Shown here: positions 17,710 through 26,198 of the stretch, one piece after another
Position numbering within the stretch: position 1 is the stretch's first letter
Layout: each line of letters opens with the position of its first letter
Source: Dinoroseobacter sp.
GTDB taxonomy: Bacteria > Pseudomonadota > Alphaproteobacteria > Rhodobacterales > Rhodobacteraceae
DNA: 64,000 bases
Assembly: GCA_030066795.1 (NCBI GenBank)
Contig: JASJAW010000037.1
Location: forward strand, 1 to 64,000
Direction: 5' to 3'
Notes under the pieces: generated by a model
The model's input: only the letters and a program-made list of their open reading frames with translations
Database searches by the model: none
Told to the model about the DNA's origin: nothing
Made by a program: the position numbers and the translations under genes

Positions 17710-17735
17710 AAAAAATCAGGTATTAATGATTTTTT
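17710..17735. promoter_or_regulatory. Inverted repeat, candidate LysR operator for tct operon
   Basis: AAAAAATCA-ggtattaa-TGATTTTTT has perfect 9-bp arms and an ATCA-N8-TGAT core, consistent with a LysR-type box. It lies in the 137-bp divergent region between tctC and the LysR gene, about 11 bp upstream of the LysR ATG. That position suits autorepression together with activation of tctC. Confidence 0.6.
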
Positions 17736-17746
17736 GGAAATTATAA

Positions 17747-18664
17747 ATGATCCGAGATACTTCGCTTGGTGAAATCATCGCTTTCGTCACGGTCGCGAGA
17801 CTTGGCAGCTTCGCGCTCGCTGCCGATGAGCTTCATGTGACCCAGTCTGCGTTGTCCCGGCGGATCAAAAAACTTGAAGACTCCCTCGGTGCGCCACTTC
17901 TTGATCGTACCACCCGCTCGGTGGCTGTCTCCACTTTGGGAAAGGAGTTTCTGCCAAAAGCCAAGCGTATCATCGAAGACTACAATCGCTCACTGGATGA
18001 CATGTCAGAGCTTGTGAAGGTGCGCAAAGGCATCATTTCATTTTCCTGCAACATGACTTTATCGGACACGCTCCTGCCGGAAATCATTGATACCTTCAAA
18101 GCCACATATCCAAACATCCGTATCCGAGTGCACGAGGATTCAAGCCCGCAAGCCCTCGAACGCGTTATCAGTGGACAGTCCGAAATGGCGTTCGCCCAAT
18201 TGGGAGAGCCTCATCCAGAACTGGACTTCGAGAAACTGATCGACGACCGTTTTGTCATCGCGTGTCACAATAGCCATCCACTGGCACAGGCGATATCGAC
18301 CACGTGGGAAGAGGTCAAGGATCAGCACTTTATCCTGCTCAGGTCCGAAAGCGGCACCCGCAAGATCCTGCAACGTCACCTGGGCTCGCTCTACGATACG
18401 CTGTCAAACGACATGCAAGTTGGGCATTTTCACTCGCAACTCAGCCTTGTCGGGAGGGGGATTGGCATCGCTGCCATTCCATCAATCATCCGGCTCTCAA
18501 GACGTGACCTGGATATATCGATCATCCCGATCACCAAACCCACTATCAGCCGCAAACTTGGCATTGTGACGTATCGCGGTCGCGCGCTGTCCCCAGCGGC
18601 TGAGAAGCTACGCGAAGTTGCAGCTGCGGTCATGCGTGGCGCGGATCCAACGTCTTTGCCATAG
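17747..18664 (+). CDS. LysR-family regulator, probable activator of the tct operon
   Basis: 305 residues. The N-terminal winged helix-turn-helix is typical (FVTVARLGSFALAADELHVTQSALSRRIKKLEDSLGAPLLDRTTRSV), followed by the effector-binding domain from about residue 90. It is transcribed away from tctC across a 137-bp gap with an inverted repeat next to its own start. LysR regulators of this kind usually bind the transported substrate or a metabolite and activate the divergent operon. No strong Shine-Dalgarno is seen before the ATG (only GGAAATT). Confidence 0.88.
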   Translation: MIRDTSLGEIIAFVTVARLGSFALAADELHVTQSALSRRIKKLEDSLGAPLLDRTTRSVAVSTLGKEFLPKAKRIIEDYNRSLDDMSELVKVRKGIISFSCNMTLSDTLLPEIIDTFKATYPNIRIRVHEDSSPQALERVISGQSEMAFAQLGEPHPELDFEKLIDDRFVIACHNSHPLAQAISTTWEEVKDQHFILLRSESGTRKILQRHLGSLYDTLSNDMQVGHFHSQLSLVGRGIGIAAIPSIIRLSRRDLDISIIPITKPTISRKLGIVTYRGRALSPAAEKLREVAAAVMRGADPTSLP

Positions 18665-18719
18665 GACCTAACCAATCTACTCAGGCAGCCACTAAACTTG
18701 CGCTCAGAAACTGAGGCGA

Positions 18720-18752
18720 AGGGCCGCTTTGTCCGCGAAGCGGTCATTTGGA
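18720..18752. repeat. Dispersed intergenic hairpin repeat, short copy 2
   Basis: GGCCGCTTTGTCCGCGAAGC is nearly identical to the first part of the copy at 21106-21204. The second half is not found here. CCGCTTT and GCGAAGCGG can fold as a hairpin. It lies 55 bp after the LysR stop codon. Confidence 0.65.
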
Positions 18753-18835
18753 CAGCGGTACGGCAGCCTCCTGCTTGCCAACACCGCGTGTGGACGTAAG
18801 TGTGATTGCGTCGCCGCGCGGGAGGTTCTGTTTAG

Positions 18836-19522
18836 GTGTACGCAGTGCGCTCGCTTTTGATCCTACTGACGCTTTCGGCTTGCGCAGAACGTACGCTAAC
18901 CCCTACGGAGCGTGCCTTTACCGACAGCGTTCTCGGTCCCGCGCTTGACACACAGAACGTGCGGATTGTTGAGGGATCTGTGTCGGGCCTAATGCCGGTC
19001 GAGATACCAGTTCGCCCGAGGACTACCTGCCGCGAAATGATCCAGCGCCCGCGGACCGAAGCAGTCCCTGGCTCCTATGCTGCTATGGTGTTAGGCGAAC
19101 GTGTTTTCTACACGCGCGAAGTGTTTCATGGCGACTTCCTCGCTTCGTATCCCGAGAGCATGGATCTGCGAAAGGCGATGCTTCTTGCTCACGAGATGAC
19201 ACATGTCTGGCAGTGGCAGCAACGAGAGCTTACTGGTTATCATCCCTTCAGGGCGGGGTTTGAGCATTTGGACGAAGATGATCCCTATTTGGTGGAATTC
19301 GACCCTGGCAGACCTTTCCTCTCCTATGCCTTTGAGCAGCAAGGAGTGATTGTCGAAGAGTTCGTATGTTGTCGCGCCTTGGACCCGGATGGAATGCGGA
19401 CTGCCGAACTCCACCGCCTCGTTACCCAGGTGTTCCCCGCCGCCGCCCGGTGGGAAACGACCCCACCTATAGATGTTCGACTACCGTGGACAGACGCGCA
19501 GACAGAAGGAATTTGCAACTGA
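18836..19522 (+). CDS. Lipoprotein with HEXXH-like zinc motif, putative metalloprotease
   Basis: 228 residues from GTG 18836, supported by GGGAGG 10 bp upstream. The N-terminus is a lipoprotein signal with lipobox LSAC (residues about 12-15). The core AMLLAHEMTHVWQWQQ contains HEMTH, an HEXXH zinc motif, with possible further ligands in EEFVCC or FEHLDEDD. This suggests a membrane-anchored zinc protein, either a peptidase or a structural relative of the M-type metallopeptidases. I do not recognise a named family. It stands alone, flanked by two copies of the dispersed repeat. Confidence 0.7.
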   Translation: MYAVRSLLILLTLSACAERTLTPTERAFTDSVLGPALDTQNVRIVEGSVSGLMPVEIPVRPRTTCREMIQRPRTEAVPGSYAAMVLGERVFYTREVFHGDFLASYPESMDLRKAMLLAHEMTHVWQWQQRELTGYHPFRAGFEHLDEDDPYLVEFDPGRPFLSYAFEQQGVIVEEFVCCRALDPDGMRTAELHRLVTQVFPAAARWETTPPIDVRLPWTDAQTEGICN

Positions 19523-19833
19523 GAGCGCTGATAGTTGTAAGGTCCTGCTGTCTCCTTCGTCCCCAGAGCGGTCGTTCGTTGCGTCGAGATGGGATCAAAC
19601 CCCGACGGATACCTTCAGATGACCGCCAAAAGCGGCTAGCGGACATGGGCTGAGGTGCAGCGAAGGCCCGTTCCGAGCTGAAAGCGGGTGTCGTTATTGG
19701 TTAATACGCAAGCGTGCCTTAACAAGAACCTGGGTCTATTCTAATGCGAGTGCAAGCTAGTACAAACAAGGCTGCGAAGCGAGCGTTACAATCGAGTAGT
19801 ATGAGGTGCCAAAGTTAGTGTTGAGGGGCGAGC
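19523..19833. other. Intergenic region before gltS-like gene
   Basis: About 310 bp. The first third is occupied by a full copy of the dispersed repeat (19556-19650). The remainder, AT-richer near 19690-19760, probably carries the promoter of the symporter gene. No coding sequence is evident. Confidence 0.5.
19556..19650. repeat. Dispersed intergenic hairpin repeat, full-length copy 3
   Basis: It aligns along its length with the copy at 21106-21204: AGCGGTCGTTCG near the start, then GGGATCAAACCCCGAC, GGATACCTTCAGATGACCGC and AGCGGCTAGCGGACAT. CCGC-caaaa-GCGG forms a hairpin, like CCGC-tgaga-GCGG in the other copy. It lies just after the metalloprotease gene. Confidence 0.75.
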
Positions 19834-21066
19834 ATGGAAGCGAACGGACTGCTGGAACCAATTCTCGTACGTAGTTTCGGCGCGTTTACACTTGGCATTG
19901 TGGTGTACTTTCTTGGTGCACGGCTTACGCGCCGTTTTCCGGTCCTTCAGCGCTACAGCATTCCTGAACCGGTAAGTGGCGGGCTGGTCGCGGCCCTGGT
20001 GGCGCTTGGGATAGTTTGGATTACGGGTCGCGAGATTGAATACGACCTCGCCGCCCGGGATTTCCTTCTTGTGTATTTCTTTACCACCGTTGGGTTGAAC
20101 GCGCGTGTCGCCGACCTGTTAAAAGGCGGACCCATTCTCGCGATCCTACTCGGTTTAACGATTGTTTTTATGCTCATCCAAAACGCAGTTGGTTTCGTGG
20201 GAGCCAGCCTTTTCGGCCTTGCACCGCAAGCCAGCGTTCTCCTGGGCACAGCATCGCTGATCGGGGGGCATGGAACAGCTATCGCGTGGGGTCCTACAAT
20301 CCAAAGCGAGTTCGGGGTAGAGGGCGCAGCTGAACTGGGAATTGCAGCCGCCACCATCGGGCTGATCCTTGCAAGCGTGATCGGCGGACCGATCGCCAAG
20401 TATCTCATCCAGAAGCACAAGTTAGTCGCTGGCAGCGCAACAAAGGGCCACGTCCCCACGGCTGCAACCCTTTCGGCAGTGGACGGACAAACCGGGATAA
20501 CTCAGGTATCGATCATGTCGAGTATCCTGTGGATTCACATTGCTATCTTTCTTGGCTACTCAGCTTTCGAAGCGCTAAGTGCAGCTGGTGTCAAACTCCC
20601 GCTTTTTGTTCCATGTCTGATCAGCGGGATATTATTGGCCAACATCCTGCCAGCGCTCTTCCCAAGGGCAAACCTCAGTCCAAGAAGCGGCGCAACTAAT
20701 CTGATTTCGGAATTCAGCTTGTCGGTGTTTCTCGCGATGTCGCTGATGTCCATGGAACTTTGGACGCTGGCGTCGAGCGCAAGCGTCCTGGCCGTGACAA
20801 TGTTCCTGCAGGCTTTGGCTGCAACCCTTTTTATTATTCTCATCGTGTTCCGCCTGATGGGAGGCAACTACTTTGCAGCCGTTATTTCAGCTGGGTTTGC
20901 TGGCTTCTCGCTCGGCGCCACACCGACTGCGATAGCGAATATGACGGCTGTGACCCAGCGCTACGGGCCATCGCCACTTGCCTTCATCGTCCTCCCGCTC
21001 GTTTCCGCATTCTTCATCGATCTGGCAAACGCGGTGATTATTAGGTGGGTGGTTTCTATTTTCTAA
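19834..21066 (+). CDS. gltS: Sodium:glutamate symporter (GltS family)
   Basis: A 410-residue membrane protein with about ten to twelve hydrophobic segments. Family landmarks include PEPVSGGLVAALVALG, FFTTVGLNA, LIGGHGTAIAWGP and its inverted-half counterpart GGNYFAAVISAGFAGFSLGATPTAIANM. It should couple inward sodium movement to glutamate uptake. GAGGGG precedes the ATG. It is a single-gene unit with a full copy of the dispersed repeat on each side, which may insulate it transcriptionally. Confidence 0.87.
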   Translation: MEANGLLEPILVRSFGAFTLGIVVYFLGARLTRRFPVLQRYSIPEPVSGGLVAALVALGIVWITGREIEYDLAARDFLLVYFFTTVGLNARVADLLKGGPILAILLGLTIVFMLIQNAVGFVGASLFGLAPQASVLLGTASLIGGHGTAIAWGPTIQSEFGVEGAAELGIAAATIGLILASVIGGPIAKYLIQKHKLVAGSATKGHVPTAATLSAVDGQTGITQVSIMSSILWIHIAIFLGYSAFEALSAAGVKLPLFVPCLISGILLANILPALFPRANLSPRSGATNLISEFSLSVFLAMSLMSMELWTLASSASVLAVTMFLQALAATLFIILIVFRLMGGNYFAAVISAGFAGFSLGATPTAIANMTAVTQRYGPSPLAFIVLPLVSAFFIDLANAVIIRWVVSIF

Positions 21067-21105
21067 TCTCTTGGGATCTGCGGACTGTGCCCTCTGCAGC
21101 GAACT

Positions 21106-21204
21106 ACCTCTTTGTCCGCGAAGCGGTCATCCGGTGCATCCAGATCGGATCAAATCCTGACTGATACCGTCAGGTGACCGCTGAGAGCGGGAAGCGGATA
21201 TCCG
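21106..21204. repeat. Dispersed intergenic hairpin repeat, full-length copy 4
   Basis: The clearest copy. It starts CTTTGTCCGCGAAGCGGTC, then GATCGGATCAAATCCTGAC, the hairpin CTGAC-tgatacc-GTCAG, and the hairpin CCGC-tgaga-GCGG, ending GAAGCGGATATCCG. It lies 40 bp after the gltS stop codon. Confidence 0.75.
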
Positions 21205-21297
21205 TCAAAGCAGCCTCTCGCCCCAACGTATCGTTGGGTTCGTGTTGGCATCGCTACTGGTGCATAAGTCGCCCCGCACAGCTTCACGAAGCGCTCC

Positions 21298-21624
21298 CTA
21301 ACCGGGTTTTCTACTACTCGGAGGCGCGAGCCTTTCGATGAGTTCTTGCGGCAGCTTCAATTCACGGTGCGGGAACGGGATCGAAATCCCGGCTTGATCC
21401 AGTGCATATTTGACTTGTTCGGTGTAAGCCCGGCCAATGGCCCACTGCTGCCCATGACGCGTTTTGATCCTGGCGCGCACATCGACGGAGCTGTCCGACA
21501 GACCAACCACGCCATGCCATTCGAGCGGGGCGATGATGTCACGACCGAGTTGCCCCTCTTTCACGCGATCGTAAGCGGCATGCATTGCCTTCTTAACGAC
21601 GTCCAGATCGCTCGCGTAAGCAGG
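21298..21624 (-). pseudogene. MscS mechanosensitive-channel relic (C-terminal domain only)
   Basis: The open frame encodes only the C-terminal cytoplasmic domain of an MscS-type channel, from AYASDLDVVKKAM through GLSDSSVDVRARIKTRHGQ to ISIPFPHREL and a short tail. The membrane helices and beta domain that should precede it are absent; upstream sequence in all frames does not resemble them. An ATG at 21678 could produce a 126-residue product, but its first 18 residues are not MscS-like. The likeliest reading is a 5'-deleted gene remnant, beside repeat-rich DNA. A complete MscS gene is present at 53523-54638. Confidence 0.7.
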
Positions 21625-21868
21625 TCTTTTCTGGTGATGATGCGCATATCGCTGTTTATCATTTTGATTGCGGTCCACTCTGCCCCCGCTCGGAGCCAGG
21701 GGAAAAGCCTGTCCGGCGCGTGAGGCTTAAGTCAAACAAATGCAATGGAAGCCGCTCCAATGATTGACCTTTCCGCGGATTTTTTTGCCGTTTTCTGGAG
21801 TTTTGTTAGATGGCCAGAGTGAGGCCGATGTCACAATCTGATGCGTGGGAACTCTGGGAGTAAGTCAC

Positions 21869-22249
21869 CTACACATACCAGCCACATTCGTCTAGCAAGC
21901 GGCGTACCTGCTGGCTCAACTCCGGGACGGTCGCGCCGTTCTGATCGCGGACGACTATCCGAGTACGGTTGTATTCAGCCTGCACGAAGGTTGCGCGCCA
22001 GCCTGAAACAGCACGGATTTCCCCGCCCCCCACGAGGGGATATTCGAACATCGTTCCATTAACTCCCGGGTATTCGCCTCCTCCGCTGTGAACGCATTTC
22101 AGAATTTTCGTTGCATCACCCTGCATGAAGAACTCACCCGGGGCGCCGTCTTCGACGGAGGTACCACGCAAGACGGTGGCATTTTCGTCATCGCAGGCGA
22201 CCAGTATCAGAGATGCGACCAGCACCAGCCATCGAATTTTGAGGGTCAT
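21869..22249 (-). CDS. Small lipoprotein of unknown function
   Basis: 126 residues from ATG 22249, chosen because a lipoprotein signal follows at once (TLKIRWLVLVASLILVAC, Cys about 20). The mature part is about 105 residues with GEFFMQGDATKILKC and a second Cys close to the C-terminus (LLDECGWYV), which could form a disulfide in the periplasm. No family recognised. It is isolated between the MscS relic and the sugar-importer ATPase gene. Confidence 0.6.
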   Translation of the reverse strand: MTLKIRWLVLVASLILVACDDENATVLRGTSVEDGAPGEFFMQGDATKILKCVHSGGGEYPGVNGTMFEYPLVGGGEIRAVSGWRATFVQAEYNRTRIVVRDQNGATVPELSQQVRRLLDECGWYV

Positions 22250-22612
22250 GCGGTTGCTTCCATGATCGAACACGCTTCTGGGGATTGGATCTGACGATAT
22301 GCTAACGCCTGTGCACACCAAAACCCAAATGAAACAGAGTGGTTGGGAGCGGAACCAGAGCCCACTTTTACTGCGACGGGCATAAATGATTGCTTTCTGC
22401 TAAGAATAAACGTCTTAAGACGGCGGTCGGAAGTCTTCGATACGCGGAAAACGGCAGCTATTGCGCCGATCGATGACCATGTAGAGGCAATCGGGAGCTT
22501 ATTTGATGAGTTGCTGCCCCGCTTCTGGGTAAGCGACCAAGCAATCTCTGACTTCGGTACAATTGGTGGCGGGGTGCGCCGCGGTCAGGGCGGCAAGACG
22601 ACCCCAGTTCAA
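22250..22612. other. Intergenic region, no gene seen
   Basis: About 360 bp between two leftward genes. It includes the promoter region of the small lipoprotein. Open frames on the plus strand here lack coding features and run into the antisense of the ATPase gene. No strong repeat or hairpin noticed. Confidence 0.4.
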
Positions 22613-23671
22613 TCAGCGCAGGCGGTTTTCGGTTTCGGCGTCAAAAAGAAAAACCCGTGCGTCGTCGAATGCGACTGACACGGTGTCGCCTTCTCTGGAC
22701 CGGGCATCACCGCGCTCTTCGACGATCATCTTCTCCCCTGATGGCGCTGTGATATGGGCATAGCTAACGCCGCCGAGCGCTTCGGTCAGATCAACAACAT
22801 GCGTCTCTCCAGACGAGTCGATGGTCACATGCTCGGGCCGCAATCCCGCGATGACCTTGGCGCCATTTGGCGGCAGAGCGCCCGTTGGCGCGATGCTGCG
22901 TCCAAGACCCTTCACTTGAACCGCGCCATCCTGCACCACGCCTTCCAGGAAATTCATCGATGGCGAGCCGATGAAGCCTGCAACAAACCGGTTGTCCGGG
23001 TCGCGATAAAGATCGAGCGGCGCGCCGACCTGTTCGATGTTGCCGCTGCGCAGGACCACGATCTTGTCAGCAAGTGTCATGGCCTCGACCTGGTCGTGTG
23101 TGACATAGATCATCGTCGCGCCGATTTCCTTATGGAGGCGTGCGATCTCTACCCGCATTTCGACCCGCAGTTCTGCGTCGAGGTTTGACAGAGGCTCATC
23201 AAACAGAAATACCTCGGGACCACGGACAATGGCGCGCCCAATCGCTACGCGTTGGCGCTGACCTCCGGACAGGGCAGCAGGCTTGCGTTTGAGATAGGTG
23301 TCGAGCTTCAGAATACCTGAGGCTTCGGCGACCTTTGCCTTGATGTCGGCTTTGGGATACCCGTTCATCTTCAGACCGAAGCCCATGTTTTCCTCGACGG
23401 TCATGTGCGGATAGAGCGCATAAGTCTGAAACACCATCGCGACCCCGCGCTCGGCCGGGTCAAGGTTGGTAACCTCGCGGGGTCCGATGCTGATATGGCC
23501 GTCGGTGGTTTCCTCAAGACCGGCCACCATGCGCAGGAGCGTGGACTTGCCACATCCGGACGGACCCACGAAGACGCAGAATTCACCGTCGTCAATCTCG
23601 AGATCGATGCCATGCACGACCTGTGTTTCGCCGTAGCGCTTGACCACTTTCTGAAGTGTTACGCCCGACAT
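22613..23671 (-). CDS. ABC sugar importer ATPase (MalK/UgpC type)
   Basis: 352 residues with all ATPase motifs: Walker A GPSGCGKST (about 37-45), Q-loop FQTYALYPHMTVEEN, signature LSGGQRQRVAIGRA, Walker B VFLFDEPLSNLD and the H-loop YVTHDQVEAMTLADKI. The C-terminal third is the TOBE regulatory domain found in MalK/UgpC. It energises the two permeases coded divergently at 25275 and 26556. Being split from the rest of the importer by a divergent promoter, it would need coordinated control from 23672-23909. ATPases of this type sometimes serve several importers. Confidence 0.9.
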   Translation of the reverse strand: MSGVTLQKVVKRYGETQVVHGIDLEIDDGEFCVFVGPSGCGKSTLLRMVAGLEETTDGHISIGPREVTNLDPAERGVAMVFQTYALYPHMTVEENMGFGLKMNGYPKADIKAKVAEASGILKLDTYLKRKPAALSGGQRQRVAIGRAIVRGPEVFLFDEPLSNLDAELRVEMRVEIARLHKEIGATMIYVTHDQVEAMTLADKIVVLRSGNIEQVGAPLDLYRDPDNRFVAGFIGSPSMNFLEGVVQDGAVQVKGLGRSIAPTGALPPNGAKVIAGLRPEHVTIDSSGETHVVDLTEALGGVSYAHITAPSGEKMIVEERGDARSREGDTVSVAFDDARVFLFDAETENRLR

Positions 23672-23793
23672 GACGCGGCCCTTTTCTTAGCAGGCCGATC
23701 CCTGTGCGATCCGTGTCCAGACTGGGCGAAATCTGCGCGTGATGCGCTTGTCCCTCGGTCCATGTGTCCTCCCTTGGCCCTGATGCATCTACG

Positions 23794-23840
23794 CGCAACT
23801 GCGGGCTTTTGTTGACATCAATAGGCGAGTTGCGAATACC
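23794..23840 (+). promoter_or_regulatory. Candidate promoter and operator of the galactoside operon
   Basis: TTGACA at 23812-23817, a 17-bp spacer, then AATACC at 23835-23840 resemble a sigma-70 promoter, about 70 bp before the binding-protein ATG. Inverted half-sites CGCAACT (23794-23800) and AGTTGCG (23828-23834) flank the -35 box and could bind a repressor. The region is shared with the divergent ATPase gene. Confidence 0.4.
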
Positions 23841-23909
23841 TTTTCAACAGACAACCATCGGATCCCGGTCAACGGGACCCACTATCGCGGATGCGTCAGG
23901 GAGGACATC

Positions 23910-25175
23910 ATGCATTCCATATTTAAAGCGCCCCTTGTGGCGCTGTCAGCTTCGGCTGTGAGTGCGGCAGCGGCCTTTGCCGGAAGTCACGCCAGCAATC
24001 TGAGCGGTGAACTCAGGATCATCTCGGACATGTCGAACCCGGCGCCGAGGGCGGTAATGGAGGGCTTGGCCGCAGAATTCGACGAAATGCATCCTGACCT
24101 TACGGTCGAGCTAGAGATCGTGGACCGCGAGGCGTGGAAGACACAGATCCGCAATGCGCTTTCGGCCAATCCGCCCGATGTCGTGAACTGGTACGCGGCC
24201 AACCGGATGCTGCCCTATGTAAATGCTGGCCTGTTCATGGATGTGTCCGAGCTTTGGGCGGAGCCAGACTTCGAGGCGCTCGCCTCAACCAAGGGCGCGA
24301 TGACGATCGACGACAAGCAATGGGGTGTGCCCTACACCTATTATCAGTGGGGCGTCTATTACCGCAAAGACATCTTTGAGGAACTGGGCCTGCAAGAGCC
24401 TGGCACTTGGGAAGAAGAAGTCGCGAACTGCCAAGCAATCCTCGACTCCGGGCGCAAATGCTACACCATCGGCACGAAGTTCCTTTGGACGGCCGGCGGC
24501 TGGTTCGACTATGTCAACTCGCGCACCAACGGCTATGATTTCCACATGGCGCTTGCGCGCGGCGAGATCGAGTGGACCGACGACCGTGTGCGCCAGACCT
24601 TTGACAACTGGCGTCAGCTGATCGACATGGGCGCCTTCATCGATGATCACCAGACCTATAGCTGGCAAGAGGCGCTGCCCTTCATCGTGGACGGGGAGGC
24701 GACCGCCTATCTGATGGGGAACTTCGCCGTGGCTGCGATGCGGGACGGCGGGCTCGATGATACCAAACTGGATTTTTACCAGTTCCCGGTCATCAACCCG
24801 GATGTCGATTACGCGGAAGATGCGCCGACCGACACATTCCACATTGCAAGCGGTGCGCAGAACGTCGAAGCCGCCAAAGAGTTCCTGCGCTTTGTCACCT
24901 CGGCCGATGTGCAGACGCGGATCAATGCGGGCGACGCGCTTGGGCAATTGCCGGTGAACGCCAACTCCTCGATAGGGGACGACAAGTTCGTCCAGCAGGG
25001 TTTTGAAATGCTGTCCAGCAATGCCGGCGGCGGGATCATGCAGTTCTTCGACCGCGACTTCCCCGCCGAGATGGCGTCGGTTGGTATGGAAGGTCTGCAG
25101 GAATTCATGGTCTTCCCGGACAACCTCGATGACATTCTTGCCCGTCTCGAGGATGCGCGGCAGCGGATCTACTAG
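23910..25175 (+). CDS. ABC sugar-binding protein (extracellular family 1)
   Basis: 421 residues with a signal peptide (ALSASAVSAAAAFA-GS). The mature protein follows the family 1 sugar-binding pattern: SGELRIISDMSNPAPRAVMEGLAAEF, PDVVNWYAANRMLPYV, GVPYTYYQWGVYYRKDIFEELG and YLMGNFAVAAM. GGGAGGAC precedes the ATG. It should bind a galactoside in the periplasm, inferred from the galactosidases and galactokinase downstream. A strong hairpin follows the stop codon. Confidence 0.88.
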   Translation: MHSIFKAPLVALSASAVSAAAAFAGSHASNLSGELRIISDMSNPAPRAVMEGLAAEFDEMHPDLTVELEIVDREAWKTQIRNALSANPPDVVNWYAANRMLPYVNAGLFMDVSELWAEPDFEALASTKGAMTIDDKQWGVPYTYYQWGVYYRKDIFEELGLQEPGTWEEEVANCQAILDSGRKCYTIGTKFLWTAGGWFDYVNSRTNGYDFHMALARGEIEWTDDRVRQTFDNWRQLIDMGAFIDDHQTYSWQEALPFIVDGEATAYLMGNFAVAAMRDGGLDDTKLDFYQFPVINPDVDYAEDAPTDTFHIASGAQNVEAAKEFLRFVTSADVQTRINAGDALGQLPVNANSSIGDDKFVQQGFEMLSSNAGGGIMQFFDRDFPAEMASVGMEGLQEFMVFPDNLDDILARLEDARQRIY

Positions 25176-25186
25176 GACAAGCGGTC

Positions 25187-25210
25187 GGGGCGGCTTGGTT
25201 AAGCTGCCCC
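25187..25210 (+). promoter_or_regulatory. Strong hairpin after the sugar-binding-protein gene
   Basis: GGGGCGGCTT-ggtt-AAGCTGCCCC forms a 10-bp stem with one G-T wobble, 12 bp after the binding-protein stop codon. No U-run follows. The position matches hairpins that protect binding-protein mRNA from 3' decay, as between malE and malF in E. coli. Confidence 0.65.
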
Positions 25211-25274
25211 GGCCCGACAAAGCCCGCCAAGCTATCTGCACCAAGGCGCGCGACCTGATCCCGGAGGAAGGACC

Positions 25275-26198
25275 ATGAGGTCCGAGGCAGCTACACTCGA
25301 ACGCAAAAGCTGGTACAAACGCCACGAGATCGCGGCGACGCCGTGGCTGTTCCTGGTTCCGGGCATCCTGTTCTTTTCCATCTACGTGATCATCCCGATC
25401 TTCCAGTCGTTCTGGATCAGCCTGCATGAATGGGACGGACTTGGGGAAAAGGTCTGGGTGGGAACGGCCAACTATGAGCGCCTCCTAGGTGGGGACCGCA
25501 AGTTCGAGGTGTCATTCTGGAACAACGTTCGCTGGCTGATCCTCTATCTTTTGGCAATACCTGCTGGGCTCTTCATCGCTCTGTTTCTGAACCAGACGGT
25601 GCGGGGCATCCGCTTCTACAAGTCGATGTTCTTTTTCCCGTTTGTCCTGAGCCAGGTGGTCGTCGGGCTGGTCTTTTCCTGGTTCTACCTGCCGAATGAC
25701 GGGCTTTTTGATGTGATCACCGGATGGTTCGGTATCGACATCAAGGGCGGCGTGCTCGGCAATCCGAACACGGCAACCTATGGCATCATTGCTGCTGGTC
25801 TGTGGCCGCAGGTGGCGTATTGCATGATCCTGTATCTGACAGGCCTGAATGCGGTCGATCCCGAACAGGTCGAAGCAGCGCGGCTCGATGGGGCCAAGGG
25901 CTGGAAAATGCTGTGGTACGTGATCCTGCCGCAATTGAAACCTGCGACGTTCATAGCGTTCGTTGTGACGATTATCGGTGCGTTGCGCTCCTTCGACTTT
26001 ATCGCAGTGATGACCAATGGCGGGCCGTTCGGATCGACCCGCGTGCTCAGCTTCTACATGTTCGAGGAATCTCTGTCTGAGTTCGGGTTCCGTATGGGAT
26101 ACGGTGCTGCGATTGCCGTGGTGCTGTTCCTGCTGATGCTCGGTTTCATCCTGTACTTCCTCTATTCCATGTGGCGCGACGAACGGGAGGCGCGGTGA
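25275..26198 (+). CDS. ABC sugar importer permease 1 (MalF type)
   Basis: 307 residues with six hydrophobic segments. The EAA loop that contacts the ATPase is EAARLDGAKGWKMLWYVILP (about residues 195-215). PWLFLVPGILFFSIYVIIP is the usual first membrane segment. The start is supported by GGAGGAAGGACC before the ATG. Its stop codon overlaps the start of the YjbR-type gene (TGATG), so translation is coupled. Pairs with the permease at 26556. Confidence 0.9.
   Translation: MRSEAATLERKSWYKRHEIAATPWLFLVPGILFFSIYVIIPIFQSFWISLHEWDGLGEKVWVGTANYERLLGGDRKFEVSFWNNVRWLILYLLAIPAGLFIALFLNQTVRGIRFYKSMFFFPFVLSQVVVGLVFSWFYLPNDGLFDVITGWFGIDIKGGVLGNPNTATYGIIAAGLWPQVAYCMILYLTGLNAVDPEQVEAARLDGAKGWKMLWYVILPQLKPATFIAFVVTIIGALRSFDFIAVMTNGGPFGSTRVLSFYMFEESLSEFGFRMGYGAAIAVVLFLLMLGFILYFLYSMWRDEREAR

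Noticed and set aside
22343-22678. Plus-strand frame of 111 residues beside the ATPase gene
   Set aside because: It extends into the antisense of the ATPase and has no domain or Shine-Dalgarno.
24285-25427. Minus-strand frame of 380 residues opposite the sugar-binding gene
   Set aside because: Antisense shadow of a convincing gene, with unusual Arg-rich composition and no domain.
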